From: MGBC120314 sp051880495
Lineage (GTDB): Bacteria > Bacillota > Clostridia > Lachnospirales > Lachnospiraceae
Assembly: GCA_051880495.1 (NCBI GenBank)
Contig: JBJEOB010000052.1
Location: 1 to 64,000, forward strand
Length of the DNA stretch: 64,000 nt
Direction of reading: 5' to 3'
In this document: in pieces, positions 24,855-33,982 of the stretch
How positions within the stretch are numbered: position 1 is the stretch's first letter
How the letters are laid out: every line of letters begins with the position of its first letter
Notes under the pieces: model-generated
The model's database searches: none
What the model saw: only the letters and a program-made list of their open reading frames with translations
What the model was told of the DNA's origin: nothing
Program-made: the position numbers and the translations under genes

Positions 24855-26444
24855 TTATAACGGAATACTCTTAATGTCTGCTCCTGCCTTCATAAACTGA
24901 CAGTAATCAAATTTATTCTTAACATACATAACCGTATCGCCAAATACAATCTTGGCTCCGGGATAAACAGTTCTTGAAACCTTTATTCTGGCATTTGTGT
25001 CTTCTGAAATCATCTTGCTAAGCTGTTCAAATTCATTGCGTTTTTCCGTCATATCACGCTCAGCCAAAATAAGGTTACGCGTAGATTTTTGAAGAAATGA
25101 AAGCTTTTCAGGCTCAAGTGTACCATCAGCCTCCTGCTTCTTACGAAGTGCTCCAATAATCTGATTAAGCTTTATCTTAGTGTCATTTAAGGCCACTATA
25201 TCCTTCTTAAGTTCTTCGAGTCGTCTCTTGTCTGAAGGGTCAACGCCTACACCAACTGTAGTTGCCGTACCCATTGAGTTTCCGATAAACTTGGCAGAAA
25301 TCATTACCGTAGAACGGACATCTCCACCGACTATAATACCATTCTTTCCGCTTACATTTATGTTGCCTCGAACTTCAACCTTGCTGTGCAGTATTGTATC
25401 TGTATCAAGATTACCGCCAACTGTCACACTTTCTGCGCCCTCTATAAATTTTGTAACCATGTTTCCGTTACATTTTAATACAGCCTTGGCCATTCCCTGA
25501 ATACCATGTACAATCGTAAGATTGCCGCCAGCTTCTACCCTTGCGCCTTCAACAACACCGCTTACGTCAATGTCTCCGCTTGCCTTAACCGAAAATCCTG
25601 CCTGAATGTTACCTGATACCTTAACGCTTCCGTCGTAATTGATATCACCTGTAGATGCATCAACATTTACGAGCTGAAGGACATCCGATACAAATATCTT
25701 CTCGCCTTCAAGCGAAACATGACCGCTTACATCAGATATTAAATTGAGGCCATCCGACGATATAGAAAGCTTTTTGCCATACTTAAATACAGCCTTGCGC
25801 TCCTTTTTAGGAATAATATTTCTTCCAAATACATCGGTTCCAAATACACCCGGTATTTCCGGTGTCATCACCGCAACAACATCCCCGGCCTTTATATGAT
25901 TCAATGTGTCCAAATCATGGAAATCCACACTTCCGTCATCATTTATCCTCGGTGCCGCCTTTTTTTGTGTTTCAAACTTATATGTAATGTAACCGTCAAC
26001 TCCGTCTACTGCCGGAGTACCCTGTGCCACCTGATAACTTTCAAAATATTTTTTATCAGCAACAAGACGCTTAATCAGCTCTTCATCAATACCATGCTTA
26101 ATTCCCATATTATTAAGGTCACGGATAATTTCCTGTGCGCTCATCATGGATGCACCGGCAAAACCAGGATAAAAGATGGCTTCAACACGCAAAAAATCTG
26201 AAGATACCCTGTATTCTCCAAATTCGTTTGACGGAAGTACATTTTCTCCAACCTTTACGTGAGTATTTCTCCCGCTGCCTGTAAGAGCACCTTTTATTGC
26301 TGTTAAATCACATCCCGGTATCTTTGCTTTATCAAGATAAGCTATCACTATTTCCATAAAAATATTTGGATTCATACTTTCCGGGGCAAATATATTTATG
26401 TATAGACCGTCATCTAAATTTTCAAACTGAAAATATTCATTCAT
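24855..26444 (-). CDS. FapA family protein (DUF342), polymer-like beta domain
   Basis: About 529 residues. The N-terminal part is alpha/beta; the centre (about 230-400) has the repeated beta-helix pattern of the FapA/DUF342 family (KVSGNIQAGFSVKASGDIDV, GNLTIVHGIQGMAKAVLKCNG, GNLDTDTILHSKVEVRGNI, then GGDVRS); a coiled coil follows. These proteins often lie in flagellar or chemotaxis operons of clostridia; FapA of Vibrio regulates glucose signalling, but no function is established for this subgroup. Start ATG 26444 (RBS GAGGTG). Confidence 0.8.
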   Translation of the reverse strand: MNEYFQFENLDDGLYINIFAPESMNPNIFMEIVIAYLDKAKIPGCDLTAIKGALTGSGRNTHVKVGENVLPSNEFGEYRVSSDFLRVEAIFYPGFAGASMMSAQEIIRDLNNMGIKHGIDEELIKRLVADKKYFESYQVAQGTPAVDGVDGYITYKFETQKKAAPRINDDGSVDFHDLDTLNHIKAGDVVAVMTPEIPGVFGTDVFGRNIIPKKERKAVFKYGKKLSISSDGLNLISDVSGHVSLEGEKIFVSDVLQLVNVDASTGDINYDGSVKVSGNIQAGFSVKASGDIDVSGVVEGARVEAGGNLTIVHGIQGMAKAVLKCNGNMVTKFIEGAESVTVGGNLDTDTILHSKVEVRGNINVSGKNGIIVGGDVRSTVMISAKFIGNSMGTATTVGVGVDPSDKRRLEELKKDIVALNDTKIKLNQIIGALRKKQEADGTLEPEKLSFLQKSTRNLILAERDMTEKRNEFEQLSKMISEDTNARIKVSRTVYPGAKIVFGDTVMYVKNKFDYCQFMKAGADIKSIPL

Positions 26445-26476
26445 ATCATTCACCTCATCCTCTGATAATCCAAATA

Positions 26477-27241
26477 TTATGTAAATAAAATAGATGCAAA
26501 ATCTCCAAGCTGACCCTTCATTTTCTGAAGTCCTTTTGTGTGCAGCTGGGATACGCGTGATTCCGTTACATCAAGAACCCTGCTGATTTCTTTTAATGTC
26601 ATTTCCTCATAGTAGTACAGGACAATTACATTTCTTTCTTTTTCAGTCAGTGAATCTAAGGCTTCTGCGATTTTTACCTTTAGCTCTTCCTTTTCCAGAG
26701 CCGTCTCTGGCTGTTCAAAATGAGAATTAGATGTCGCATCCATTCTGACCTCACTGCCTGCCGCGGTAAATTCATCAAGGGAAACAAGATTTGTTACCAT
26801 TGCCTGACCCTGCCACTCATTTAATTCATCAACAGAAATTTCCAGTTCACCGGCAAGTTCTTCATCTGTCGCCATCCTGCCTTCTTCTGACTCAAATTTT
26901 GCCATTGCAGAATCTATTTTCTTCTGCTTCTGTCTGAGCGAACGTGGAATCCAGTCCATTTTTCGAATCTGATCGAGAATTGCTCCTCTGATTCTCAAAC
27001 TGGCATATGTCTCGAATTTTACATTTTTACCATAATCAAACTTGTCAATTGCATCTATCAGACCAAAAATGCCGTATCCAACAAGGTCGTCATACTCAAC
27101 ATTATATCCGAGATACATACTCAGTCTGCCTGCCACCAGCTTGACAAGCTGAGAATATTCAATTATAAGTTTTTCCCTGATGTCAGCACGTCTGTTTTTT
27201 GAATATTCTTCCCATAATTTATTTCTTGCCGCTTCGTCCAT
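26477..27241 (-). CDS. sigD: Flagellar sigma factor SigD (FliA/WhiG family)
   Basis: A 254-residue sigma-28 factor with regions 2 (EYDDLVGYGIFGLIDAIDKF, then FETYASLRIRGAILDQIRKM), 3 (WIPRSLRQKQKKI) and 4 (LTEKERNVIVLYYYEEMTLK with a helix-turn-helix ending SRVSQLHTKGLQ). It transcribes late flagellar genes such as flagellin and motility regulators. Those late genes and the anti-sigma FlgM are not in this window. RBS GGAGG. Confidence 0.93.
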   Translation of the reverse strand: MDEAARNKLWEEYSKNRRADIREKLIIEYSQLVKLVAGRLSMYLGYNVEYDDLVGYGIFGLIDAIDKFDYGKNVKFETYASLRIRGAILDQIRKMDWIPRSLRQKQKKIDSAMAKFESEEGRMATDEELAGELEISVDELNEWQGQAMVTNLVSLDEFTAAGSEVRMDATSNSHFEQPETALEKEELKVKIAEALDSLTEKERNVIVLYYYEEMTLKEISRVLDVTESRVSQLHTKGLQKMKGQLGDFASILFT

Positions 27242-27262
27242 TGACTACCTCCGACTGAAGAT

Positions 27263-27511
27263 TTATTTTTCTTCAGAGTCATCCTTCTGATTTACGGTAT
27301 CTTCTCCTTCTTCAGGCGTTTCCTCTTCTTTATCTTCAAGAATTACACAAAAAAGCTTTCTTAAACACTGTCCTAAAATATAGAACAGAACTAATGTACC
27401 TAACTCAATCCACAGCCAGCTAACGCCGTCATATTGATAGTAAAATGTTACTATACACACCAAAAAACCTGCAAGAAGTGATAATATCACAGGCATATTC
27501 TGAAATCTCAT
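27263..27511 (-). CDS. Small two-helix membrane protein (orf82)
   Basis: An 82-residue protein with two hydrophobic helices (about 7-26 and 30-55) and a strongly acidic C-terminal tail (KEEETPEEGEDT). It sits between cheD and sigD with a good RBS (GAGAGG). No family recognised; its conserved placement in the operon cannot be judged from one genome. Confidence 0.65.
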   Translation of the reverse strand: MRFQNMPVILSLLAGFLVCIVTFYYQYDGVSWLWIELGTLVLFYILGQCLRKLFCVILEDKEEETPEEGEDTVNQKDDSEEK

Positions 27512-27529
27512 ACTGCTTTACCTCTCCGA

Positions 27530-28021
27530 CTATATTACCTTAACAGGTTTTCCGACTGCTTTAATCAGATACGAACCGTCTGCTGTATCAAGCACAACAG
27601 TGCGGCCGAAATTTTCACCCGTATCCTGGGCTAAAATCGCAATATTCTGCTCTTTTAATACTTTTTTGACAGCTTCTACGTTTCTTTCCCCGACACGCAT
27701 CATTTCAGATGCCGAATCATTTTTTAATGCAAACATCTGGGCTCCGCCTGCTATTTTGGCAGTTATTCTGCTTCTGTTAGCTCCGGCAGCCACCATCTGA
27801 CGTATCAATTCTACAATTCCGGTATCTGCAAATTTTGCAATATTTTGATTATTCCGAATCTGTGTACTATCCGGAAGCATAATATGAGCCAGACCGCCAA
27901 TTCTGACAATTGGATCATACAGCGCAATACCTACACACGAGCCGAGTCCTAATGTCGTAATCTTATCGGGATAAAAGCAGACTTTCAAATCTGCCATTCC
28001 CACCTTAATTGTTTCTGACAT
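27530..28021 (-). CDS. cheD: Chemoreceptor glutamine deamidase CheD
   Basis: A 163-residue enzyme with the Cys-His-Thr catalytic set visible as LGLGSCVG (Cys29), GGLAHIMLP (His46) and RITAKIAGGAQMF (Thr87). It deamidates glutamines of chemoreceptors and interacts with CheC, which lies next to it. The ATG at 28021 has RBS GGGAGG at 7 bp; an ATG at 28036 overlaps the cheC stop but lacks an RBS. Confidence 0.93.
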   Translation of the reverse strand: MSETIKVGMADLKVCFYPDKITTLGLGSCVGIALYDPIVRIGGLAHIMLPDSTQIRNNQNIAKFADTGIVELIRQMVAAGANRSRITAKIAGGAQMFALKNDSASEMMRVGERNVEAVKKVLKEQNIAILAQDTGENFGRTVVLDTADGSYLIKAVGKPVKVI

Positions 28022-28035
28022 GACAGCGCCTCCCA

Positions 28036-28647
28036 TTATATCTGAAGTGCTGTGAGAATCTTGTTATAAGACTCAAGCGTCGGAATCAGAAGAAAGTATA
28101 TGCTTACAGCCTCCCCTTCTCCCATCCTTGTTTCTATCATAAGAACTTTGTCGCCAATTTTGCCAAACTCGATAGCAGGAACACTTAAAATCGCACCCGC
28201 CATATCAATCGTAGTGCTTGGAACAGTTGATATAATCTTCATATTGGTAAGGGTTGCTACTGAATTAAGATATGCTCCCGAAATAATATTGCCAACCTCG
28301 TTAACTACAGATAATTCCATCTCATTAAACTCATCCCCCCGATTTTGTGTTCCAATGAGTGAATTAATCAGATTATGGGCAGACTCAGGTTTTAAGAGAC
28401 ACATCATCATTCCGGAAATATCTCCTTCAATACCAAATAGTATTCCCATCATGATATCCTCTTCCGAGCCAACCAAATCTGTGACACGTGAAAATTCCAA
28501 CAAAGCAATTCTTGGAACCGACATATCGATTTTTCTGTTGAGCATCTGTGCAAGTGCTGTTGTTGCATTGCCCGAACCAATATTTCCTATTTCACCCAAC
28601 ACATCCATATACATTGGGTCTACTGCATTTAAATCAATATTTGCCAT
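28036..28647 (-). CDS. cheC: CheY-P phosphatase CheC
   Basis: A 203-residue CheC/FliY-family protein with both phosphatase motifs of the E-x2-N type (GEIGNIGSGNATTAL and NEVGNIISGAYLN). It dephosphorylates CheY-P and is modulated by CheD. It overlaps the cheD region and follows cheW by 21 bp. RBS GGAAGG. Confidence 0.92.
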   Translation of the reverse strand: MANIDLNAVDPMYMDVLGEIGNIGSGNATTALAQMLNRKIDMSVPRIALLEFSRVTDLVGSEEDIMMGILFGIEGDISGMMMCLLKPESAHNLINSLIGTQNRGDEFNEMELSVVNEVGNIISGAYLNSVATLTNMKIISTVPSTTIDMAGAILSVPAIEFGKIGDKVLMIETRMGEGEAVSIYFLLIPTLESYNKILTALQI

Positions 28648-28668
28648 TATACCCTTCCTTAATCCTGA

Positions 28669-29136
28669 TTATGCATTGTCCTTCTCAATAACTACTGCAT
28701 TAACATCAAGAAGTGAAATCAATTCTCCGTTGTTCTTACCAATTGCACTTATATAATTGGTTCTGTCATCATTCATATCATAAGCTGCCTTTTCAATTTT
28801 TGATTCTTCAAGACTCACAACCTCACGAACCTCATCAACAATGATGGCAACTTTAGCATTTTCTATCTTTATGATAATCATACGTGTCTTGTTGGTAAAC
28901 TGATCCGATTCAAGACCCAGCTTTAATCGAAGGCTCATTACAGGAATAATCTCACCACGAAGATTAATTACTCCGACATAATATACCTGTGTTTTCGGAA
29001 CTCTTGTAATACCCTGCATTCTTACTATATTGTCAACAAAATTAATATTGATACCATAATGCTCATTGCCAATACGAACAACTATATACTGAACAATTTT
29101 CTCTGAATCTGATGATTCGATTCTGTTTTCTTCCAT
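28669..29136 (-). CDS. cheW: Chemotaxis coupling protein CheW
   Basis: A 155-residue single CheW domain: VVRIGNEHYGININFV, MQGITRVPKTQVYYVGVINL and RGEIIPVMSLRLKLG. It bridges chemoreceptors to CheA in the signalling array. It lies 11 bp after cheA, with RBS AGGAGGG. Confidence 0.93.
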   Translation of the reverse strand: MEENRIESSDSEKIVQYIVVRIGNEHYGININFVDNIVRMQGITRVPKTQVYYVGVINLRGEIIPVMSLRLKLGLESDQFTNKTRMIIIKIENAKVAIIVDEVREVVSLEESKIEKAAYDMNDDRTNYISAIGKNNGELISLLDVNAVVIEKDNA

Positions 29137-29147
29137 GACAATCCCTC

Positions 29148-31238
29148 CTATACCAATGTATTTGCATCGATGATAAGTGCAACTTCACCATCACCAAGGA
29201 TTGTGGCACCACTAATCATCTTGTTGATATTAATGTATTTTCCAAGGGACTTGATAACAATTTCCTGCTGTCCGATCAGGCTGTCAACAACAAGACCTGC
29301 CAGCTTATCACCCTTCTTAACAATAACAACCGTCAAATTCTGTTCTTCTTCCATATCTGCATCAACAGGTACATCAAGGAGATCTCTAAGTCTTACTAAA
29401 GGAATAACATTTTCACGCAGATGAATTACTTCTTTAGAATGTACATACTTGATATCAGTTACAGGAATATCCTCAATGGTCTGGATTGAGCCGAGTGCAA
29501 TTGCATACTTCTCATTACCAAGATTAACCATAAGTGCCTGGATAATCGCAAGAGTAAGCGGAAGTCTGATAATAAATGCGCTTCCCTCTCCATATGTACT
29601 CTTTACTTCAATATCACCGCCAAGTGCTTCAATCTTAGACTTAACAACATCAAGACCAACGCCTCTTCCGGATACATCTGATATTTTTTCTGCTGTAGAA
29701 AAGCTTGGTCTGAATAAAAGATCAATAATATCCTTTTCAGACATTGTTTCACTTTGTTCCTGTGTAATAACGCCCTTTTCAATAGCTTTTTTCTTAACCT
29801 TTTCAGTGTCTATACCGTTACCGTCATCCCTGACTTCAATAACAACGTTATTGCCATCCTGATATGCATCAAGGAAAATTGAACCAACCTCAGGCTTACC
29901 TCTTTCTTCTCTGACCTGCGCACTTTCAAGACCATGGTCAGCCGAATTTCTAAGAAGGTGCATCAGAGGATCTCCAATTTCATCAATAACAGTCCTGTCA
30001 AGTTCTGTATCTTCACCTGTCATGTAAAGTTCCATTTTCTTATCAAGCTTTTTGCTCAAATCACGAATCATTCTCGGGAACTTGCTTACAACGCTCTCAA
30101 TAGGCATCATTCGTACCTTCATAACTGATTCATGAAGATTGGTTGTTACACGCTCAAGGTATTCAATCTGTTCATTAAAGCCGGCCGATGCAGAACGTGC
30201 ATCATTAGCGCTTGCAGAAACAAGACCGTTTTTGGCAATGATAAGCTCTGATACAAGGTTCATAAGAACATCCAGCTTTTCGATATCAACTCTTACCGAA
30301 CGGCTTGCAACTGCCTTTCCTGTCTGTTTAGCAGGTGCGGCAGACGTTTTGCCTGCCGGTGCCGGTGCACTTGTGACAGGTTTTTCCTGTTTTTCAGGCT
30401 GCGTGGTTCCTGTTTCCTCTGTCTTTGTTTCCTGTTTTGCGTTGTCACCATAAGGCTGTTTTATCTGTTCGCCAACTGCCTCTCTTATTTCTGAAACATT
30501 TTTAATTATCTTAATAATATTATCATAAGATTCGTTGGTTAAAATGATGAGGCTGAAATCAAGATCAAACTTCTCATCCTCAATATCCTGTATACACGGT
30601 TCTGACTTGATTACTTCGCCATGTCCTTCAAGTCCCTTAAATACAAGAAATGCTCTGGCAGCCTTTAAGATACAGCCCGGGTCAACCGAAACCGTTATGG
30701 CAAATACATTCATTCCCTTGTTTATGGCTTCATTGATTGCATTCTTTTCAAAATCAGCCAGTTTCATGCTTTTATACTTGGCATTTTCCCCTGTTTCCTC
30801 TTTCTTAGTCTCTTCAACAGGCTCCGGCTGCTGTGCTGTTACCGGTGCTGCCGCCTCTCCTGCAAGAACGGCATTCAGTTCTTTGATAATTGCTTCATTA
30901 TCATCAGTTCCTTCATCAGAAGAACTCTGAATATTGGCAACATATGTCTCCAATGCATCAAGGCACTGGAAAAGAACATCAGCAAGTCCGCTTGAAACTT
31001 TCATTTTTCCGTTTCTGATTTCTGACAATACATTTTCCATGTTATGGGTAAGGTTCTGCATACGCTTATAACCCATAGTTCCTGCCATACCCTTTAATGT
31101 ATGTGCAGCTCTGAAAATTTCATTAATTGTATCCTGATTCTCCGGCTCTTTTTCCAGAATCATCAGCTGATCACTTAATGACTGTAAATGTTCTTTTGAT
31201 TCATCAATAAAAATCTCTAAATATTGGCTTACGTCCAT
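29148..31238 (-). CDS. cheA: Chemotaxis histidine kinase CheA
   Basis: A 696-residue kinase with the full P1-P5 order: Hpt domain with phospho-acceptor His46 (FRAAHTLKGMAGTMG), a CheY/CheB-binding P2 region with a Pro/Thr/Lys-rich linker (about 275-315), the P3 dimerisation helices, the P4 ATPase domain (LRNSADHGLES, RDDGNGID, GRGVGLDVVKS) and a CheW-like P5 domain. It phosphorylates CheY and CheB under receptor control. RBS GGGGTG; 1 bp after cheB. Confidence 0.95.
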   Translation of the reverse strand: MDVSQYLEIFIDESKEHLQSLSDQLMILEKEPENQDTINEIFRAAHTLKGMAGTMGYKRMQNLTHNMENVLSEIRNGKMKVSSGLADVLFQCLDALETYVANIQSSSDEGTDDNEAIIKELNAVLAGEAAAPVTAQQPEPVEETKKEETGENAKYKSMKLADFEKNAINEAINKGMNVFAITVSVDPGCILKAARAFLVFKGLEGHGEVIKSEPCIQDIEDEKFDLDFSLIILTNESYDNIIKIIKNVSEIREAVGEQIKQPYGDNAKQETKTEETGTTQPEKQEKPVTSAPAPAGKTSAAPAKQTGKAVASRSVRVDIEKLDVLMNLVSELIIAKNGLVSASANDARSASAGFNEQIEYLERVTTNLHESVMKVRMMPIESVVSKFPRMIRDLSKKLDKKMELYMTGEDTELDRTVIDEIGDPLMHLLRNSADHGLESAQVREERGKPEVGSIFLDAYQDGNNVVIEVRDDGNGIDTEKVKKKAIEKGVITQEQSETMSEKDIIDLLFRPSFSTAEKISDVSGRGVGLDVVKSKIEALGGDIEVKSTYGEGSAFIIRLPLTLAIIQALMVNLGNEKYAIALGSIQTIEDIPVTDIKYVHSKEVIHLRENVIPLVRLRDLLDVPVDADMEEEQNLTVVIVKKGDKLAGLVVDSLIGQQEIVIKSLGKYININKMISGATILGDGEVALIIDANTLV

Positions 31239-31239
31239 T

Positions 31240-32322
31240 TTAAGACACCCCCGTGTTCTTAATTATTGATTCCGCGATTGCTTCAAGAGGTAAAACCTCA
31301 TTAACCAATCCGGTTTCTGCTATTGCCTTTGGCATTCCATAAACCACACAGCTTTTTGCATCCTGTGCGATAACATGTACTTTTTTTCTGTCTGCAAGAT
31401 GTAATATTCCTTTAGTTCCATCAGCTCCCATGCCCGTCATTACAACACAAACCACTTCCGAAAAATCTGTATCAGCAAGTGATTTATACATAACATTGGC
31501 ACAAGGTCTTAATGCATCTATCGGCGGAGAATCATTGAGATGTACAATGTATTTTCCGGCTGCATTTTTCTTGATTTCCAAATGCCTTCCACCCGGTGCA
31601 ATATACACATGCCCCTTTAAAAGTACTTCACCTTCAACAGCTTCAGAAACCTCAATCTCGCTTAACTCATTAAGTCTCTGTGCCAGCGATAAAGTAAATC
31701 CCTTCGGCATATGCTGTACGATTAACATCGGTGCGTCAAGATTCTTGGGCAAAAGAGGAATCACACTCTGTAATGATTTTGGACCTCCTGTTGAACAGGC
31801 AAGTGCAACAATCTTACCATCAGGGCCTCCTTTTTGCAATGAAACAGCCTTATTCACATTTAGCGGCCGTTTGGTTCTGATTTCTTTCGGCGTGACAGTA
31901 TCTTTTTCAAGTTCTTCAGCACTCAAAGCAATTTTGATTGAGCTTAATAGTCTTGAACTGAATTCACCGCCCTTAACATCGGCAAAATTCATCGGTTTGG
32001 TTACAAAATCAAATGCTCCGAGTTCGAGCGCCCGAATCGTTTCCCTTGCACCTTCAACAGCTACTGTACTGACAACTATTGTCTTATGCCTTACATGTGA
32101 CTCCCACAGTCTTGAAAGGACTTCTATTCCGTCCATCTTCGGCATATTGATATCAAGAATAATAAGGTCATAGGCTTTGGGAGCGGCTGTAATTTTTTCC
32201 AGTCCTTCAATGCCGTCTCTTGCTACATCCGCAACTTCATATTCATCTTGTGAATTAATTATATCAGATATAACCCTTCTCATGAGTGCAGAGTCATCAA
32301 CTACAAGTATTTTTTTACGCAT
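31240..32322 (-). CDS. cheB: Chemotaxis methylesterase CheB
   Basis: A 360-residue protein with an N-terminal receiver domain (Asp57 in LILDINMPKMDGIEV) and a C-terminal methylesterase with the catalytic triad Ser177 (ACSTGGP), His204 (VQHMPKG) and Asp301 (MTGMGADGTKG). It removes methyl groups from receptors, and phosphorylation activates it. The matching methyltransferase CheR is not in this window. RBS AAGGAG. Confidence 0.94.
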   Translation of the reverse strand: MRKKILVVDDSALMRRVISDIINSQDEYEVADVARDGIEGLEKITAAPKAYDLIILDINMPKMDGIEVLSRLWESHVRHKTIVVSTVAVEGARETIRALELGAFDFVTKPMNFADVKGGEFSSRLLSSIKIALSAEELEKDTVTPKEIRTKRPLNVNKAVSLQKGGPDGKIVALACSTGGPKSLQSVIPLLPKNLDAPMLIVQHMPKGFTLSLAQRLNELSEIEVSEAVEGEVLLKGHVYIAPGGRHLEIKKNAAGKYIVHLNDSPPIDALRPCANVMYKSLADTDFSEVVCVVMTGMGADGTKGILHLADRKKVHVIAQDAKSCVVYGMPKAIAETGLVNEVLPLEAIAESIIKNTGVS

Positions 32323-32334
32323 TTTGACTCCTTC

Positions 32335-33072
32335 CTATTCAAGCTGCTTTTTTCTTCTGTTTCTTTCTTCCCAAAAAATATATTTTATTAATTGTTCACG
32401 CTCTTCGTCTTTAATTTGAACAAATTCTATTCTGTTTTCATAAACATTATTTTTATTTCTGGCAGGAATTGATGCAATTACCTTTGCAACAGATTCAAAC
32501 TTACACACTTTATCATCCATCGTCAATGTCATCTGTACCAGAATGTTACTGTCTTTTTGCAGGTTGTCCTTTGATACAAATCTTGCACCTCCGCCGCTGA
32601 TATCAAGTGAAATACCTGCTGAAAATGCTTTTTCATTCATACTGTCAGAAATTTTACCCATCAGCCTGTAGTATTTCTCATCATCAGAAGAAAACTCCTT
32701 GTATCTTATTTCAACATTGGTATCAAGCCTGAAAAACTGTCTTCGTTGAAATTTTTTTAACTGTGATGTTACCCTTACCAAAAGAATATAAATATTATTA
32801 CTTTTATATCTGTTTTCAATAACTGCCTGACCGGAATAGATTCCTTTTGCAGTATAAAAATACATGTCAAATCTCTTATCGACCTCTAACGGGATAAGCT
32901 TACCCTCATAGATAGGCATTGCAATACTCATGAGATTATCCTCATCCTCATCAAACTCGAGAATCTGGCTTACATACACTCTTTTGTTTTCGTGTGATTT
33001 GGCAGCATTCATACTTGTGTCTATTTCCTGCATTTCTATTTTGTTGCCAAGGGATAAAATATCTTCTAACAT
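32335..33072 (-). CDS. PilZ-domain c-di-GMP receptor, YcgR/YpfA-type flagellar brake
   Basis: A 245-residue protein with an N-terminal YcgR-like barrel and a C-terminal PilZ domain carrying the c-di-GMP-binding signature: RRQFFRLD (RxxxR) followed by LDISGGGARF (D/NxSxxG). In Bacillus YpfA and E. coli YcgR, such proteins slow or stop the motor when c-di-GMP is high. The gene lies between flhG and cheB, so the brake is made with the motor. RBS AGAGGTG. Confidence 0.88.
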   Translation of the reverse strand: MLEDILSLGNKIEMQEIDTSMNAAKSHENKRVYVSQILEFDEDEDNLMSIAMPIYEGKLIPLEVDKRFDMYFYTAKGIYSGQAVIENRYKSNNIYILLVRVTSQLKKFQRRQFFRLDTNVEIRYKEFSSDDEKYYRLMGKISDSMNEKAFSAGISLDISGGGARFVSKDNLQKDSNILVQMTLTMDDKVCKFESVAKVIASIPARNKNNVYENRIEFVQIKDEEREQLIKYIFWEERNRRKKQLE

Positions 33073-33102
33073 GAAAACACCTCTGTTCTTAAGTATAGTG
33101 CA

Positions 33103-33981
33103 TTATCGTCTTCTATTGAAAACATTTATAAAGAATCTTCCAATACCAACTTTCTGGCTATGTCCGTTATCACTGTCCTCAATAAGATTTCTGACAGCAT
33201 CGGCAAACGCCTTTGTAGCAGGCGCATTCGGATACATCAATGTTACCGGAGTCTGTTTCATAACTGCCTTGGTAACTGAGTAATCCTGCGGAATACAGCC
33301 AAGCATGCTTAACTGTATATTTAAAAATTTACTAACTACCATGTTAAGCTTCTCAAATAATGTATTTCCTTCACTTACTGAATTAACCTTATTGCATAAG
33401 ACCTTTATCCTGGTATCATTCTTATCAAAACCCGGGAACATATTAAGCGCCTTTAACAGAGCATATGCATCGGTTATTGATGTCGGCTCCGGCGTTGTCA
33501 CAAGTATTACTTCTGAACTTGCCGCAACAAATTCCAAAACACTCGGCGCAATTCCGGCACCTGTATCTACTATGACTATGTCAGCCATTTTTTCCAATTC
33601 AGACATCTTATAAACCAGTCGCTTTATCTGCTCATTGTCCATATTAACAAGCTTGGCTATTCCTGAACCTCCTGAAATAAAGCCTACACCTTCAGGTCCC
33701 TGAATAATAATATCTTTTAACTCCTTACCCTTATACATAATGTCCGAAAGATTATATTGTGGAATAACTCCAAACATTACCTCTACATTGGCAAGTCCAA
33801 AATCTGCATCAAGTATTATTACTTTCTTTCCAAGCTTTTGAAAATGCAGTGCCAGATTAATCGCAGTGCTTGATTTACCGACACCGCCCTTACCACTGGT
33901 AACAGTGATAACGCGAGCACCGCTTACAAGCTTCTGATTCTGATGTTTAATTATATTTCTTAAACCTTCAGCCTGATCCAT
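33103..33981 (-). CDS. flhG: Flagellar number regulator FlhG (MinD-like ATPase, YlxH)
   Basis: A 292-residue ParA/MinD-type ATPase with the deviant Walker A SGKGGVGKSS (near residue 30), VIILDADFGLANVE, IVDTGAGI and TTPEPTSITDAYALL. The N-terminal MDQAEGLRNII helix is the part that in other FlhG proteins stimulates the FlhF GTPase. It sets the number and place of flagella with FlhF, whose gene overlaps its RBS. I used ATG 33981; a TTG six codons upstream is less likely. Confidence 0.92.
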   Translation of the reverse strand: MDQAEGLRNIIKHQNQKLVSGARVITVTSGKGGVGKSSTAINLALHFQKLGKKVIILDADFGLANVEVMFGVIPQYNLSDIMYKGKELKDIIIQGPEGVGFISGGSGIAKLVNMDNEQIKRLVYKMSELEKMADIVIVDTGAGIAPSVLEFVAASSEVILVTTPEPTSITDAYALLKALNMFPGFDKNDTRIKVLCNKVNSVSEGNTLFEKLNMVVSKFLNIQLSMLGCIPQDYSVTKAVMKQTPVTLMYPNAPATKAFADAVRNLIEDSDNGHSQKVGIGRFFINVFNRRR

Positions 33982-33982
33982 A

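Noticed and set aside
31430..32173. Plus-strand open frame of 247 codons
   Set aside because: It is antisense to cheB, whose domains and catalytic residues are complete; the plus frame has no RBS or recognisable domain.
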